Assembly: GCF_003289945.1 (NCBI RefSeq)
Contig: NZ_QMBP01000003.1
Coordinates: 434,001-498,000 of the forward strand
DNA length: 64,000 bases
Origin: Mesorhizobium hawassense
GTDB lineage: Bacteria > Pseudomonadota > Alphaproteobacteria > Rhizobiales > Rhizobiaceae
Direction: 5' to 3'
Under the pieces are notes generated by a model. The model was given only the letters and a program-made list of their open reading frames with translations. It was not told the DNA's origin and searched no databases. This document shows, one piece after another, positions 20,248 through 29,763 of the stretch. How positions within the stretch are numbered: position 1 is the stretch's first letter; each line of letters opens with the position of its first letter. A program made the translations under genes and the position numbers.

Positions 20248-20841
20248 TCACAAAACGCCGAAGGCAAGGCCGACACCGACCGCCGCGCAAGCGGCGCCGG
20301 CGGTGCGCGCCAGGCTGCGGTAGCGCAGGCCAAACCCGAGACCGGCCGCCATGCCGACGCCGTGGAGCAGCACTGTCGCAACGGCAAAACCGGCCATGTA
20401 TTCCAGTCCGCCGGCATTTTCGGGCACTTCCGTGCCATGCGCGTGACCGTGGAACAGCGCGAACAGACCGATGACGACGACACCGGCCGAGACCGGCAGG
20501 TCGATCGCCAGCGCCACCAGAAGGCCGAGCGCCACGACGGAAGCGAGGATGGCCGGCTCGACGAAAGGCAGCGGCACATGCAGCATGCCGAGGCCGCCGC
20601 CGACCAGCATCACGCCGAGAAAGGTGAGCGGCCACGCCGAGACCGCCTTGCCGCCCTTCATCGCCGCCCACAGGCCAACGGCGAGCATGACCGTCATATG
20701 GTCGAGGCCGGACAGCGGATGCGCGAAACCCGCGGCGAAGGAAGAGGCCGTGCCGACGCTGACATGGGCTTCAGCGGGCATTGCCGCGGCCAGCAGCAGA
20801 ACGGCGCCGAGCGCGCTGCGTTTCGTCGAAGCGGAGATCAT
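20248..20841 (-). CDS. ureJ: HupE/UreJ family nickel/cobalt transporter
   Basis: 197-aa membrane protein with a signal-like N-terminus ([16 protein letters not shown], then HVSVGTAS) and six hydrophobic segments. The family signature [19 protein letters not shown] and [11 protein letters not shown] carry the metal-binding His/Asp residues. Likely permease for Ni2+ uptake to feed urease. Placed between ureA and ureB as in several rhizobial clusters. Confidence 0.93.
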   Translation of the reverse strand: MISASTKRSALGAVLLLAAAMPAEAHVSVGTASSFAAGFAHPLSGLDHMTVMLAVGLWAAMKGGKAVSAWPLTFLGVMLVGGGLGMLHVPLPFVEPAILASVVALGLLVALAIDLPVSAGVVVIGLFALFHGHAHGTEVPENAGGLEYMAGFAVATVLLHGVGMAAGLGFGLRYRSLARTAGAACAAVGVGLAFGVL

Positions 20842-20867
20842 GTTTCTACCCTTCCCCTTTAACCTGA

Positions 20868-21122
20868 TCAGGCGGCCTTGCGCGGGCCGCAGCCTTCGGC
20901 CTTGAGCACGCGTTTGGTCGACGGCGGATATTTCGAGAGCTTGGCCGCCGGCCTGATCGGCCGCGGCGCGAAATTGCCGCCGCAATTGGGGCAGACGCCG
21001 CCCAGCACATTGTCGACGCAGTCGGCGCAGAAGGTGCATTCGAAGGTGCAGATCAGCGCATCGGTCGCCCCCGGCGGCAGGTCCTTGTCGCAGCATTCGC
21101 AATTGGGTCGCAATTCCAGCAT
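20868..21122 (-). CDS. DUF1272 zinc-ribbon protein
   Basis: 84-aa protein of the DUF1272 family: MLELRPNCECCDKDLPPGA, CTFECTFCADCV, CPNCGGNFAPRP. Nine or more Cys in paired CxxC patterns suggest two zinc sites. The ATG is 5 nt after the ureA stop, so it is translationally linked. The C-terminus is basic. Possibly a metal-binding accessory of the urease cluster; no experiment known to me. Confidence 0.85.
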   Translation of the reverse strand: MLELRPNCECCDKDLPPGATDALICTFECTFCADCVDNVLGGVCPNCGGNFAPRPIRPAAKLSKYPPSTKRVLKAEGCGPRKAA

Positions 21123-21127
21123 CGGTC

Positions 21128-21430
21128 TCACCTTATGGGTTCATGCACGGTGACTAGTTTGGTGCCGTCGGGAAACGTCGCCTCGACCTGGACGTCGTGG
21201 ATCATCTCGGCGATGCCGTCCATGACCTGGGCGCGGGTGATGACATGGGCGCCGGCTTCCATCAGTTCCGCGACCGGACGGCCGTCGCGCGCGCCTTCGA
21301 CGACGAAGTCGGTGATCAAGGCGATGGCTTCCGGGTGGTTGAGCTTGACGCCACGCTCCAGCCGCTTGCGTGCCACCATCGCCGCCATGGCGATGAGCAG
21401 CTTGTCTTTTTCACGCGGCGTCAGGTTCAT
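21128..21430 (-). CDS. ureA: Urease gamma subunit
   Basis: 100 aa, the normal length. Start [55 protein letters not shown] end. Structural subunit of the (UreABC)3 complex. Starts 20 bp after ureD. Confidence 0.97.
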   Translation of the reverse strand: MNLTPREKDKLLIAMAAMVARKRLERGVKLNHPEAIALITDFVVEGARDGRPVAELMEAGAHVITRAQVMDGIAEMIHDVQVEATFPDGTKLVTVHEPIR

Positions 21431-21450
21431 GCAAAGTCCCGGTGTTCAAA

Positions 21451-22332
21451 TCAGAGTGACCACAATTTGGGCAGGCCCGCCCGTCCATTGAGCAGTTCGA
21501 CGAGCGGAACCAGCCGTTTGCGGAGCTGGTACCCGTCGCCGGCGCAAAGCCTCGCAAGAAGCTTGCCAGATCGGCCGACGCTCCAGAAACTGGCGCCACC
21601 CGAGCCGCCCATGGTGGGGTCGCCGATGATGGCGCGGGCCGGCTCCAGCAGGCTTTCCGCCTGCGGCGAAATGAGCAGCAACGTGGCCACGGCAAGCGCA
21701 CCGCCTGTCGCCGCCGGCCGCTGGAGCGTTGCCGCGATCTGCGGGCCGACCCGGAAATCCTCCGCATGGAACAGCACGCCGTTCTGGCGGATTCGCCAGC
21801 GGTCGTGGAAACTGCCGTTGACCGTGCGCTCGCCCATCGCAAGCCGGCCGAACAGCGTGGCTTCGAGCACCAATGCCTCGGCATCTTGGGCGAGCTCGAC
21901 ATCCAGCGTGCGGGCGAAGGCGGCATTGTCGAAAACGATGGTTTCCTGCGGCAGCCAGGCGATACGGCCGCCCGGACCGACGCGCAGGCCGACACTCGTC
22001 TCGGCCCTGTCGGCGGCGGCGCGATAGACCTTTTCGCAGGCCTGGGTGGTGACGGAGGCAGAGGCGTCGGCATCGACCTCGACCGTCCAGCCGAGACGGT
22101 CACCGCCGGTCAGCCCCCCGGCCGTGTTGATCAGCACCGCCTCGAGCGGATCGCCTTGCACCGCCGGCAGTCGGATTTTGGCCGATCCGTCCTGATAAAG
22201 CCGCCGCAGGCGCGTGCGGCCACGGCTCTTGCCGCAGAAAAGCCTGCCTAGCCCGGCAACACGTTGCGCGACCGGCAAAGCAGCGGCGTCCGAAGGAGAG
22301 GCAGGTTGGGGTGCCAAGGTGTCGTCGGTCAT
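21451..22332 (-). CDS. ureD: Urease accessory protein UreD
   Basis: 293-aa scaffold of the urease activation complex. Conserved blocks LINTAGGLTGGDRL, TTQACEKVYRA and LPQETIVFDNA. First gene of the urease run; the promoter should lie in the 204-bp divergent gap to the nodF-like gene. Start set at the ATG; a GTG two codons upstream is equally possible. Confidence 0.94.
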   Translation of the reverse strand: MTDDTLAPQPASPSDAAALPVAQRVAGLGRLFCGKSRGRTRLRRLYQDGSAKIRLPAVQGDPLEAVLINTAGGLTGGDRLGWTVEVDADASASVTTQACEKVYRAAADRAETSVGLRVGPGGRIAWLPQETIVFDNAAFARTLDVELAQDAEALVLEATLFGRLAMGERTVNGSFHDRWRIRQNGVLFHAEDFRVGPQIAATLQRPAATGGALAVATLLLISPQAESLLEPARAIIGDPTMGGSGGASFWSVGRSGKLLARLCAGDGYQLRKRLVPLVELLNGRAGLPKLWSL

Positions 22333-22536
22333 GTCCACGACCCCAGGTTAAGCACTCCGGCGGCTTTGTCGATATATCGCTTGTTGCTTGACATCGTTTC
22401 GGTTTCTATAGAGGGAAGCCACCCTGGAGCGGTCGCGCGGTGTCCGGCGAGGCAACGGCAACGGCGTTTGTTGGATCCGGGGATCAAAAAAGGGGCGCTG
22501 ATCAGTCGGCGTCGGGAACGACAGGGAAGGAACCGA

Positions 22537-22791
22537 ATGGCTGACCAGCTGACGACCGAGATCATCGAAAAGATCAAAGCGCATGCCGATACCGGCGGCG
22601 AGGAGATCACCACCAGCACCGATCTCAGCACGCTTGGCATCCATTCGCTGGAGCTGACGGAGATCATCTTCGACCTCGAGGAAAAGTATAACATCGAGAT
22701 CGAGATGAACACGGTCGACGCCTGGAGCAATCTCAAGAACGTCGGCGACATGGTCGAGGCGGTTCGCGAACTGATCGCGAAAAAAGCCTGA
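22537..22791 (+). CDS. NodF-like acyl carrier protein
   Basis: 84-aa acyl carrier protein. The phosphopantetheine attachment Ser37 lies in LGIHSLEL, with His where most carriers have Asp. The start MADQLT and the C-terminal block [20 protein letters not shown] are strikingly like NodF of Rhizobium, which carries the polyunsaturated acyl chain for Nod factor. ATG follows GGGAAGGAACCGA. Four bases separate it from the NodE-like synthase. No other nod gene is in the window, so a symbiotic role is not shown. Confidence 0.9.
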   Translation: MADQLTTEIIEKIKAHADTGGEEITTSTDLSTLGIHSLELTEIIFDLEEKYNIEIEMNTVDAWSNLKNVGDMVEAVRELIAKKA

Positions 22792-22795
22792 CTGC

Positions 22796-24004
22796 ATGCA
22801 AAAACGCGTCGTCATCACCGGCATTGGCGGGATTTGCGGGCTCGGCAACGACGTGCCGGCGATGTGGGACGCCATGCGCGCCGGCCGCTCGGCCATCGGC
22901 GCGATCGAGAATTCGTCGCTGCACGACCTAAAGGTCAAGGTCGGCTCCGAGGTCAAGGCATTGCCGGACCACGGCATCGACCGCAAGCAGCTGGTGTCGA
23001 TGGATCGCTTCAGCCTGCTGGCGGTGATCGCGGCCCGCGAAGCCATGCGGCAGTCCGGATTGACGGCGCATGCCGACAACACCTACCGGATGGGCGCGAT
23101 CATCGGCGTCGGCGTTGCCGGTTTCGAGACCATCGAGGAGAATTATCGCGCGATCCTGGTCGAGGGGCGCAACCGCGCCGCCATCTTCACGGTGCCGAAA
23201 GTGATGCCGGGCGCGGCAGCCGGCCAGGTGAGCATGAGCCTCGGCCTGCGCGGACCTGTCTACGGCGTGACCTCGGCCTGCTCGTCGGCCAACCATGCGA
23301 TTTCCACGGCGGTCGACCAGATCCGGCTCGGCCGCGCCGACGTGATGGTCGCGGGCGGCACCGAGGCGCCGCTGGTGTGGGGCGTTCTCAAGGGCTGGGA
23401 GGCGCTCAGGGTGCTTTCGCCCGATACGTGCCGGCCGTTCTCTGCCGACCGCCAGGGCCTTTCGCTCGGCGAAGGCGCCGGCATGGCGGTGCTGGAAAGC
23501 TACGATCACGCCATGGCGCGCGGCGCCACCATCCTGGCCGAGATCGCCGGTGTCGGCCTTTCCGCCGACGCCTCCGACATCGTCGCGCCGACCGTCGAGG
23601 GGCCGGAAGCGGCGATGCGCTTCTGCCTGGCCGATGCCGGGCTCAATCCGGAAGACGTCGACTATCTCAACGCGCACGGCACCGGCACCAAGGCCAACGA
23701 TCAGATCGAGACCGCGGCGATCAAGCGCGTCTTCGGCGAGCATACCCGTTCGCTTTCGGTGTCCTCGACCAAGTCGATGCATGCGCATTGCCTCGGCGCC
23801 TCGGGCGGACTTGAGATGGTCGCCTGCGTGATGGCGATCCGCGAGGGCATCGTGCCGCCGACCGCCAATTTCCGCGAGCCGGACCCGGAATGCGACCTCG
23901 ACGTGACGCCGAACACGGCGCGCGAACGCAAGGTGCGCTCGGCGATCAGCAACAGCTTTGCCTTTGGCGGCACCAATGCGGTGCTGGCCTTCAAGGCGGT
24001 CTGA
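22796..24004 (+). CDS. NodE-like beta-ketoacyl-ACP synthase
   Basis: 402-aa condensing enzyme of the KAS II/NodE type. Catalytic Cys162 in [12 protein letters not shown], His294 in [11 protein letters not shown], and His331 in [11 protein letters not shown] form the Cys-His-His triad. The start ([17 protein letters not shown]) and the [17 protein letters not shown] block match NodE style rather than housekeeping FabF. With the adjacent carrier it forms an acyl-elongation pair for a special fatty acid, product unknown. Confidence 0.92.
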   Translation: MQKRVVITGIGGICGLGNDVPAMWDAMRAGRSAIGAIENSSLHDLKVKVGSEVKALPDHGIDRKQLVSMDRFSLLAVIAAREAMRQSGLTAHADNTYRMGAIIGVGVAGFETIEENYRAILVEGRNRAAIFTVPKVMPGAAAGQVSMSLGLRGPVYGVTSACSSANHAISTAVDQIRLGRADVMVAGGTEAPLVWGVLKGWEALRVLSPDTCRPFSADRQGLSLGEGAGMAVLESYDHAMARGATILAEIAGVGLSADASDIVAPTVEGPEAAMRFCLADAGLNPEDVDYLNAHGTGTKANDQIETAAIKRVFGEHTRSLSVSSTKSMHAHCLGASGGLEMVACVMAIREGIVPPTANFREPDPECDLDVTPNTARERKVRSAISNSFAFGGTNAVLAFKAV

Positions 24005-24135
24005 TCACTGCCCCGGTTGACTGTGTGTCCATGGGCGGCCGGCGCCAGGTGTATTGATCCGGGCCGGCCGGAATCCTAATTCTTCCTCACCTGCCACGAG
24101 TGCCGTCCGGCGCCGACCCGCATCCGGAGTTTCCG

Positions 24136-24840
24136 ATGACCGACCTGTCCACCTTTCCGATCACCAAGCGCTGGCCGGCCAAGCATCCCGAGCGCCTGCA
24201 GCTTTATTCCGCCACGACGCCCAATGGCGTGAAGGCTTCGATCGCGCTGGAGGAGATCGGCCTGCCCTATGAGCCGCACTACGTCGACATCGGCAAGAAC
24301 GAGAGCTGGACGTCGGAATTCTTGTCGCTCAACCCGAACGGCAAGATACCGGCGATCATCGATCCGGATGGTCCGGGCGGCAAGCCGATCGGCCTGTTCG
24401 AATCGGGCGCCATCCTGCTCTATCTGGCCGACAAGACCGGCAAGCTCATTCCCGCCGATCCGATACGGCGCTACGAGACGATCCAGTGGGTGTTCTTCCA
24501 GATGGCGTCGATCGGCCCGATCTTCGGACAGGTCGGCTTCTTCAATAAGTTCGCCGGGCGCGAAATCGCCGACAAGCGGCCGCTGGAGCGCTATCGCGAC
24601 GAGTCGCGACGGCTGATCGGCGTGCTGGAAACGCGGCTGAAGGGTCGCAAGTGGATCATGGACGACGACTACACCATCGCGGACGTGTCGATGCTGGGCT
24701 GGGTGCGCAACCTGATCGGCTTCTACGAGGCACGCGAACTGGTCGGCTTCGATGATTTCCCGACCGTCGCCGATTGGCTGGAGCGCGGCCTGGAACGGCC
24801 GGCCGTGAAGCGCGGCCTCACCATTCCGGCAAGGGGCTGA
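24136..24840 (+). CDS. Glutathione S-transferase, YghU/YfcG-like disulfide-bond oxidoreductase
   Basis: 234 aa. The N-terminal TTPNGVKASIALEEIGLPYE carries the Thr-Pro-Asn-Gly signature of Nu-class GSTs that reduce disulfides with two glutathiones; LNPNGKIPAIID and FESGAILLYLADKTGKL complete the thioredoxin fold. C-terminal helical domain with WIMDDDYTIADVSMLGWV. ATG after GGAGTTTCCG-like spacing is preferred; the frame is open 36 nt further upstream. Confidence 0.9.
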   Translation: MTDLSTFPITKRWPAKHPERLQLYSATTPNGVKASIALEEIGLPYEPHYVDIGKNESWTSEFLSLNPNGKIPAIIDPDGPGGKPIGLFESGAILLYLADKTGKLIPADPIRRYETIQWVFFQMASIGPIFGQVGFFNKFAGREIADKRPLERYRDESRRLIGVLETRLKGRKWIMDDDYTIADVSMLGWVRNLIGFYEARELVGFDDFPTVADWLERGLERPAVKRGLTIPARG

Positions 24841-24915
24841 AAGCGATTTCAGGAAAAGGGGCGACGCTCAGGCTCAGCGACTTCGCCGCCTCCTGTCCGG
24901 AATTGCATAAAACGC

Positions 24916-25242
24916 CTATTTCGTCTTGGCCTTGGCGCCACCGCGGCCGAACATGGAGGCCGCAAGTCGCGCGGTAGCGACGACCGCTCCTGTCGCGACG
25001 CTGGCCGCGGTGCGGATAGGACCCGACGTCTTTGCCGCCGGCTTCGGATGCTTCGCGGCCTTGGCAGCGACCTTGTGGGCTGTGCCTGGCGTCACCTTCT
25101 TCGGCGCCGCCTTGCCGAAAGCCTGCTTGGCATCTTTCGACCGCTCGGCGAGCGCCGGGCCGGCGCCAGCCTTGGCCTGCGCCGTCCTCGATTGGTTGGC
25201 CCTGGTTTTTTTGGGGGCGGGTTTTCTGCTGTTGGTTGCCAT
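24916..25242 (-). CDS. Histone H1-like Lys/Ala-rich basic protein
   Basis: 108 aa, dominated by Lys, Ala, Pro and Thr; repeats of the AAPKK and KAAKHPKPAAK kind occur in the first 75 residues, followed by an apolar helix (IRTAASVATGAVVATARLAA) and a basic end. Composition like bacterial H1-type nucleoid proteins. The ATG beginning MATNSRKPAPKK is preferred because the upstream in-frame part is not basic. Function inferred from composition only. Confidence 0.65.
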   Translation of the reverse strand: MATNSRKPAPKKTRANQSRTAQAKAGAGPALAERSKDAKQAFGKAAPKKVTPGTAHKVAAKAAKHPKPAAKTSGPIRTAASVATGAVVATARLAASMFGRGGAKAKTK

Positions 25243-25395
25243 CTGACGGCTCCTGCTTGTTTTCGTTCGCAATTCCGGGCGGAAAGCGGTTGCGCGCCTT
25301 CCTGGAATTGCTCCGGCGCCGGACAATTCGGGATAGGGGCATAACGGCGTGAAAACCTTAAAGTTCCCGCCGGAAAATATTGAAAATTGAGCAGG

Positions 25396-26007
25396 TTAAC
25401 CAATGACCATGTCGGCCGGCCGGCGCCGCGCCAGCACCCGTTCGATGTTGGGCATGTCGTTGGAGGCAATCCAGGCGCGGGCATCTTCATCGGACTTGCC
25501 ATGCTCGCGCCAGCGCTCCATCAGCCGGCGCTCGAGCTCATTGCGCGGCACGTCGACGAAGATGGTGAAATCGAACAACGGCCCCAGCCGCGACCACGGC
25601 TCCTCGTCGAGCAGCAGGTAATTGCCCTCGACCAGGATGAACTTGGTGTCGGTGCCGACGATTTCGGCCGCCGCGCGCGATAGTTCGATGGTGCGATCGA
25701 ACACCGGGATAGCGATGTCGGGCTCGCCGGAGCGGATGCGCTTCAACAGCGTCTCGAAGCCGGCGAAATCGAAGGTTTCCGGCGCGCCTTTGCGAGGGCG
25801 CAGGCCGCGGCGGTTGAGAATGATGTCGTCATAGTGGAAGCCGTCCATCGGCACGACCTCCGAGCTGCCCTCGGGCAGAAGCTCATGCAATGACGCCGAC
25901 AGCGTCGACTTGCCGGAGCCGGGCGGACCGGCGATGGCGACGACGAAGCGCTTGGCCTTGCCGGCGCGCTTGAAGATGGCGGCTGTGATATGGGCGATCT
26001 CGGACAT
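25396..26007 (-). CDS. Nucleoside/sugar kinase-like P-loop protein (FrcK/uridine-kinase-like)
   Basis: 203 aa. Walker A AGPPGSGKST at residues 26-35, VPMDGFHYDD substrate-binding block, RRGLRPRKGAPETFDF, ILVEGNYLLLDEEPW Walker B-like strand and an Arg-rich lid (ERRLMERWREHGKSDEDA). This PRK/UK-like family includes FrcK of rhizobial fructose loci and PanK-like proteins. No fructose transporter genes are adjacent here, so substrate is open. Confidence 0.85.
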   Translation of the reverse strand: MSEIAHITAAIFKRAGKAKRFVVAIAGPPGSGKSTLSASLHELLPEGSSEVVPMDGFHYDDIILNRRGLRPRKGAPETFDFAGFETLLKRIRSGEPDIAIPVFDRTIELSRAAAEIVGTDTKFILVEGNYLLLDEEPWSRLGPLFDFTIFVDVPRNELERRLMERWREHGKSDEDARAWIASNDMPNIERVLARRRPADMVIG

Positions 26008-26133
26008 CGGCGCCTTTCCGGTAAGGTTGCGGCCCGCATCTTGGCGGTGAAAGGTGGAAATTTCAAACCTCGTTCGCTTATGCCGAAGTTTCGACCGCCA
26101 GCCGCTTGGAGATTAGCCGAGGCGCCCATCCCT

Positions 26134-26191
26134 TCGTCATCCACGGGCGAAGCAAGGAGCGAAGCGACGCGCGCAGACCCTGGAATGACGA
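26134..26191. repeat. Short internally deleted copy of the 30851-31055 palindromic element
   Basis: Starts TCGTCATCCACGGGCGAAGC and ends CGCAGACCCTGGAATGACGA. The two ends match the outer arms of the 205-bp element downstream of the carboxypeptidase gene. Lies in the gap between the mutarotase-like gene and the kinase. Confidence 0.7.
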
Positions 26192-26201
26192 ACCAGCGGG
26201 C

Positions 26202-27308
26202 CTACGCCGGGATCGAACGCCCGATGCGCAAGAACTCGCCGTCGAACGGCACCTCCTTGGCGGCGCCATCGGCGGCGACGATGCGCAAGCGATCAGGCGC
26301 GGTCTCAACGTCGGCCGGCGCCTCGACCTCGGCGAACGGAACCGAGCCGATGACGTGGCGGAAGGAGACCGAGCGGCCTTCGGCCAGCGCGAAGGCCGTC
26401 GCCACGCCTTCGTGCTTCAGCCAGTTGTCGCCGAGCGAAGCGGCGTGACCGACCGCGGCGCGGCCGTCCTCGATGCCGAGCACGCCGAGATGGCGCCCGC
26501 TCCATGGCGCGTAATCGCGGCCGCCATTCGAAAGCCACAGCATGGTGACCGGCAGTTCGGCCGAGTTCTTCAGCACCAGAACGAGATCCTGTTCGGCGCG
26601 CCGCGCGACCGCCGTCCAGCCCGGACCGCCATGATCGGCCTCGACCAAAGTGATGAAATCCTCGCGCCTGTCTTCCATGCGGTAGTCGGTGAGGTCGGTC
26701 GTGCCGCCGGCGGCGAGCGGGAACTGGGCAAGATCGGTGGCGCGGGCGGGATATGCCAGTATGAAGCGGCCGCGCGCCGGATCGGGCTCCAGCGGCGTCG
26801 CGGGCGTGACAGCCGCGCGCTTGGGCGAGAAGGCAAGCCGGCCGCCGTCCTGCATCGCCGTCATCGGATGATGGGCGACGGAGATGGCGCCGGAGCCGCC
26901 GGAAAAGATGTGCTCCTGGTAGAGGAAGGGATGGCCGTCGCGCAGCGTGAAGACCTTGTCGACCGCCGCGCCCATCACCTTGCGGCGCAGCCGGAAGACG
27001 GCGCGCCAGCCGCCGGGAACCGCGCCGCTCTCGACGACGTCCCACTCGCTGTTGGCCGGCCAGCCATGCAGGGGCGCTTCCTCGACATCGCTGGTGGAGA
27101 ACGGCGCGCAAAGGAAATCGCCAGACAGGCGTACGGTGCCGTCGGGGATGTTCGCGGGCAAAGTCTCGCGCGGCGAGCCGACCCAGGGCGCGCGATGCAG
27201 CGGTTTCAGGATATGGCCGTCGATCTCGACCTGCATGGCGGCGATATGGCCGACGGAAAGATCGAGCGAAACCGAGATGCCCTTTGCGCCGATCGTGACC
27301 GTGTCCAT
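26202..27308 (-). CDS. Aldose 1-epimerase/galactose mutarotase-like protein
   Basis: 368 aa, rich in beta strands. KPLHRAPWVGSPRE near residue 35, HGWPANSEWDVVE, EHIFSGGSGAISVAHHPMTA and LWLSNGGRDYAPWSGRHLGVLGIEDGR fit the carbohydrate-binding beta-supersandwich of mutarotases, with the HG and HH positions candidate catalytic or binding His. ATG at 27308 gives a compact start MDTVTIGAKGISVSLDLS. Substrate unknown; a sugar-binding enzyme is an inference. Confidence 0.75.
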   Translation of the reverse strand: MDTVTIGAKGISVSLDLSVGHIAAMQVEIDGHILKPLHRAPWVGSPRETLPANIPDGTVRLSGDFLCAPFSTSDVEEAPLHGWPANSEWDVVESGAVPGGWRAVFRLRRKVMGAAVDKVFTLRDGHPFLYQEHIFSGGSGAISVAHHPMTAMQDGGRLAFSPKRAAVTPATPLEPDPARGRFILAYPARATDLAQFPLAAGGTTDLTDYRMEDRREDFITLVEADHGGPGWTAVARRAEQDLVLVLKNSAELPVTMLWLSNGGRDYAPWSGRHLGVLGIEDGRAAVGHAASLGDNWLKHEGVATAFALAEGRSVSFRHVIGSVPFAEVEAPADVETAPDRLRIVAADGAAKEVPFDGEFLRIGRSIPA

Positions 27309-27419
27309 TGATGCCTCCCGCGAATCTTTTGCTGGGCGGCAGGAAAGCCTGTCCGCCGCCGGGTAGGCAAGAGCGGTGATTGGCAATTTGCATCAGCGAT
27401 TAGTACGACAGCCAATTAT

Positions 27420-27482
27420 CGGCGCCGGCGCCGCCCCTCATTGCCCTGCCGGGCATTTCTCCCCCTGAACGGGGAGAAAGAA
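27420..27482. repeat. RIME-like half element
   Basis: GGCGCCGGCGCCGCCCCTCA then GCCCTGCCGGGCATTTCTCC and CTGAACGGGGAGAAA. Same arm sequence as 29492-29646. Fills the gap between the membrane coiled-coil gene and the mutarotase-like gene. Confidence 0.65.
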
Positions 27483-27487
27483 GCTAG

Positions 27488-29401
27488 CTACTGCCGCTTA
27501 TACTCCCGCACCGGCGACTTCGTGCCGTCGGTATAGGTCACCTGCACGGCCATCGATTTCACGTCCTCCTTCACCTTGAAGTAGGGCTGGTAGTCGGAGG
27601 GAATGGCATAAGGGTCCTTGGCGTCACAGGGAGGCATCTTGATCTCTTGGTCGAGCGCCGTGCCGTTCAGGCTGTAATGCACCGCTTTGATGGCGCAGCG
27701 GTAGGACAGCATCTGGGTGAAATAGACCAGGCCATGGTTGCCGCCGGAATCGAAGGCGATCCATGAGGTCCAGAACTGGTCGAGGATCTGCTTGTTCTCC
27801 TGCTGGAGCGCGCCATCCGGGTCGAAGCGGATCGCGAACGGGCCGGTCTCGCGGCCCCTTATGTCGAGATATTTGATGGCGATGGTGGTGGCGGCGGTGC
27901 TGTCGGGCAGCTCGAAGCTCGGATTGGGCATCGGCTTGCCGGTGCGCTGATCGTTCATCGCCATCACGCCGGTATCGGTGAACGGGCCTGAATCGCCGAG
28001 ACGCCAGGAAATCGCCGTCGCGGCCTCGGGCAGCGAGATCGTCATCGACCAGCCGGCATTGGAGCGCATCGGCGTCAGCGTCGGCGCGAAGCGCGAGGGG
28101 TCGAGCACGTCGCCCAGAGCCGTCAGCCGGCTGCGGCTGCGGTCGAGCCAGTCGGCCAGCTGCGTCTGGTCGACGAAATATTTGAGCAGGCCGCCGTCCT
28201 TCTCGTAGGAGACGAATTTGGTCAGCGCCTGCGCCTCGCTGCGCTTGTCGGCCAGCGTCTGGCTGCCCAGGCGATCCTCGGAAAATTCCTGCGCCAGGAG
28301 AAAGTAGGCCGGCGCGTAATCCGGGTTGGCCGCCAGGAAGGCGTTGAGCTTGTCGAGCCGCTGGGCATCGTCGAACTGCAACAGATGCACGAGCTTGATC
28401 GACGGCGCCTTGGCCTTTTCGGCAAGCTGTCCGAACACTTCGCGGGCGCCGGCCTTGCCGTCCTGGACACGAAGCAGCGTGGCAAAGCGCGTGTAGGGGT
28501 CGATGGCGTCGACATCGAAGCCGGCAAAGGCGAGGTAGGAACGGCGGGCGTTGAGCATGTCGCCGGCAAGCTCATAGACGCGGGCATTGTGGTAGAACTC
28601 GTCCGGACGCTTGGGATCGGCGATCGCGCCGCCCTGCGCGGAGAGCTGGGCAAAGCCCTTGGCGATGGTGTCGATCGAGGCGGCGATCTGCTCGGTAGTC
28701 GCCTGCAATTTTTGCGCTTGCGCCTGCTGTTGCTGCTGGCCGGCAGCCAGCGTGTCCGTGGTCTGCTTGACCGCCTCGACGGTCTTCCGCGTCTCGGCGC
28801 CCTGCGTCGCCTGCTGCTGCTGGGCGGAGGCGATCTCTTCGGTCTTCTGCGCCACCGTGTCCGTGGTCTGTTTCACCGCTTCGACGGTCTTTTGCGTCTG
28901 AGCGCCCTGCGCGGTCTGCTGCTTCTGCGTCGCGGCGATCTCTTCGGCCGTCTTCGCCACCGTGTCGGTGGATTTCTTGACCTCCTCGACGGTCTTCTGG
29001 GTCTCGGTGACGGTCTGCTCGATCTTCGCCACCTTTTCGGAGACGATGCCCAGCGACTGCTGCAATTGCGCCACCGCCGGCACGAGGTTGGCGATGATGC
29101 CGTTCTGCGAATTGCTTTCCTGCTGGATGCCGTAGACGCCGCCGGCGATCGCCGCGGCACTGGTGGCGAAGATCAGCGCCGGCATGGCCTTGGCCGCCAG
29201 CACCAGCCGCAGCACCATGGCGACGGCGATGATGATGGACGCGACGGCCGCGACCAGCGCGATATAGGCTGCGAAGGGTCCGAGCGGGTTGAGCACGTCG
29301 CCGACCGCGCCGCTGACAAAGGCAAAGCTCGCCGCCCATTTGCCGGTGCGGCTGAGCGATGCCCTGAGCAACGAGGTCGTACCCGCGGCGATTTCCGACA
29401 T
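27488..29401 (-). CDS. Membrane-anchored coiled-coil protein with 35-residue repeats
   Basis: 637 aa. Two hydrophobic segments (about 43-69 and 73-91), then a long coiled coil. Residues 136-170 and 171-205 are near-identical 35-residue units (five heptads each: KTVEEVKKSTDTVA / KTVEAVKQTTDTVA) and a third partial unit begins at 206, ending in a Gln-rich stretch. A helical TPR-like part (about 265-420: FYHNARVYELAGDMLNARRS) and a beta-rich C-terminal half follow. Family not recognised. The start is set at the ATG giving MSEIAAGTTSL; the upstream open frame runs through a RIME-like element. Confidence 0.78.
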   Translation of the reverse strand: MSEIAAGTTSLLRASLSRTGKWAASFAFVSGAVGDVLNPLGPFAAYIALVAAVASIIIAVAMVLRLVLAAKAMPALIFATSAAAIAGGVYGIQQESNSQNGIIANLVPAVAQLQQSLGIVSEKVAKIEQTVTETQKTVEEVKKSTDTVAKTAEEIAATQKQQTAQGAQTQKTVEAVKQTTDTVAQKTEEIASAQQQQATQGAETRKTVEAVKQTTDTLAAGQQQQQAQAQKLQATTEQIAASIDTIAKGFAQLSAQGGAIADPKRPDEFYHNARVYELAGDMLNARRSYLAFAGFDVDAIDPYTRFATLLRVQDGKAGAREVFGQLAEKAKAPSIKLVHLLQFDDAQRLDKLNAFLAANPDYAPAYFLLAQEFSEDRLGSQTLADKRSEAQALTKFVSYEKDGGLLKYFVDQTQLADWLDRSRSRLTALGDVLDPSRFAPTLTPMRSNAGWSMTISLPEAATAISWRLGDSGPFTDTGVMAMNDQRTGKPMPNPSFELPDSTAATTIAIKYLDIRGRETGPFAIRFDPDGALQQENKQILDQFWTSWIAFDSGGNHGLVYFTQMLSYRCAIKAVHYSLNGTALDQEIKMPPCDAKDPYAIPSDYQPYFKVKEDVKSMAVQVTYTDGTKSPVREYKRQ

Positions 29402-29491
29402 GCCATTCCCCCCGAACCAAGCCGCACACATCATAGCGGCAAGGCGGTGGGGAAGGCAAAGCGGGGCTGTTGATTGCCAATGGCTTAGGTT

Positions 29492-29646
29492 GGCGCCGCC
29501 CCTCATCGCCCTGCCGGGCACTTCACCCCGTGAACGGGGAGAAGGAATTGGCCGCAACGTTAGCGATTGGCGAAATCGGCGGTGGGAGCGTCCCTCGCCC
29601 CGTTCACGGGGGAGAGGATGCCGGCAGGCAGGTGAGGGGCGGCGCC
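29492..29646. repeat. RIME-like palindromic element, full length
   Basis: 155 bp with inverted ends GGCGCCGCCCCTCA and TGAGGGGCGGCGCC, and inner arms CCCGTGAACGGGGAGAAGG and CCCCGTTCACGGGGGAGAGG. The middle (about 29545-29590) is unrelated. Non-coding; can fold into one long hairpin. Lies between the divergent membrane coiled-coil gene and carboxypeptidase gene and may carry part of their 5' regions. Confidence 0.8.
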
Positions 29647-29763
29647 GGCCTCTGAAAGCAAGCAAAAGCTGGGCAAATGCCTTGCTATGCGCGTTAACCA
29701 GTTGGACGCGGCACATCGGTTACGTTAGCTTCGCCGCATCTCAGCAACAGCTTTAGAACCACC

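Noticed and set aside
22333..22536. nod box upstream of the NodF-like gene
   Set aside because: No convincing nod-box pattern found by eye in the gap; the search was not exhaustive.
28700..29010. CRISPR-like spacing of repeats
   Set aside because: The repeats are 105-bp coding units of a coiled coil with no spacers; no CRISPR array or cas gene is seen in the window.
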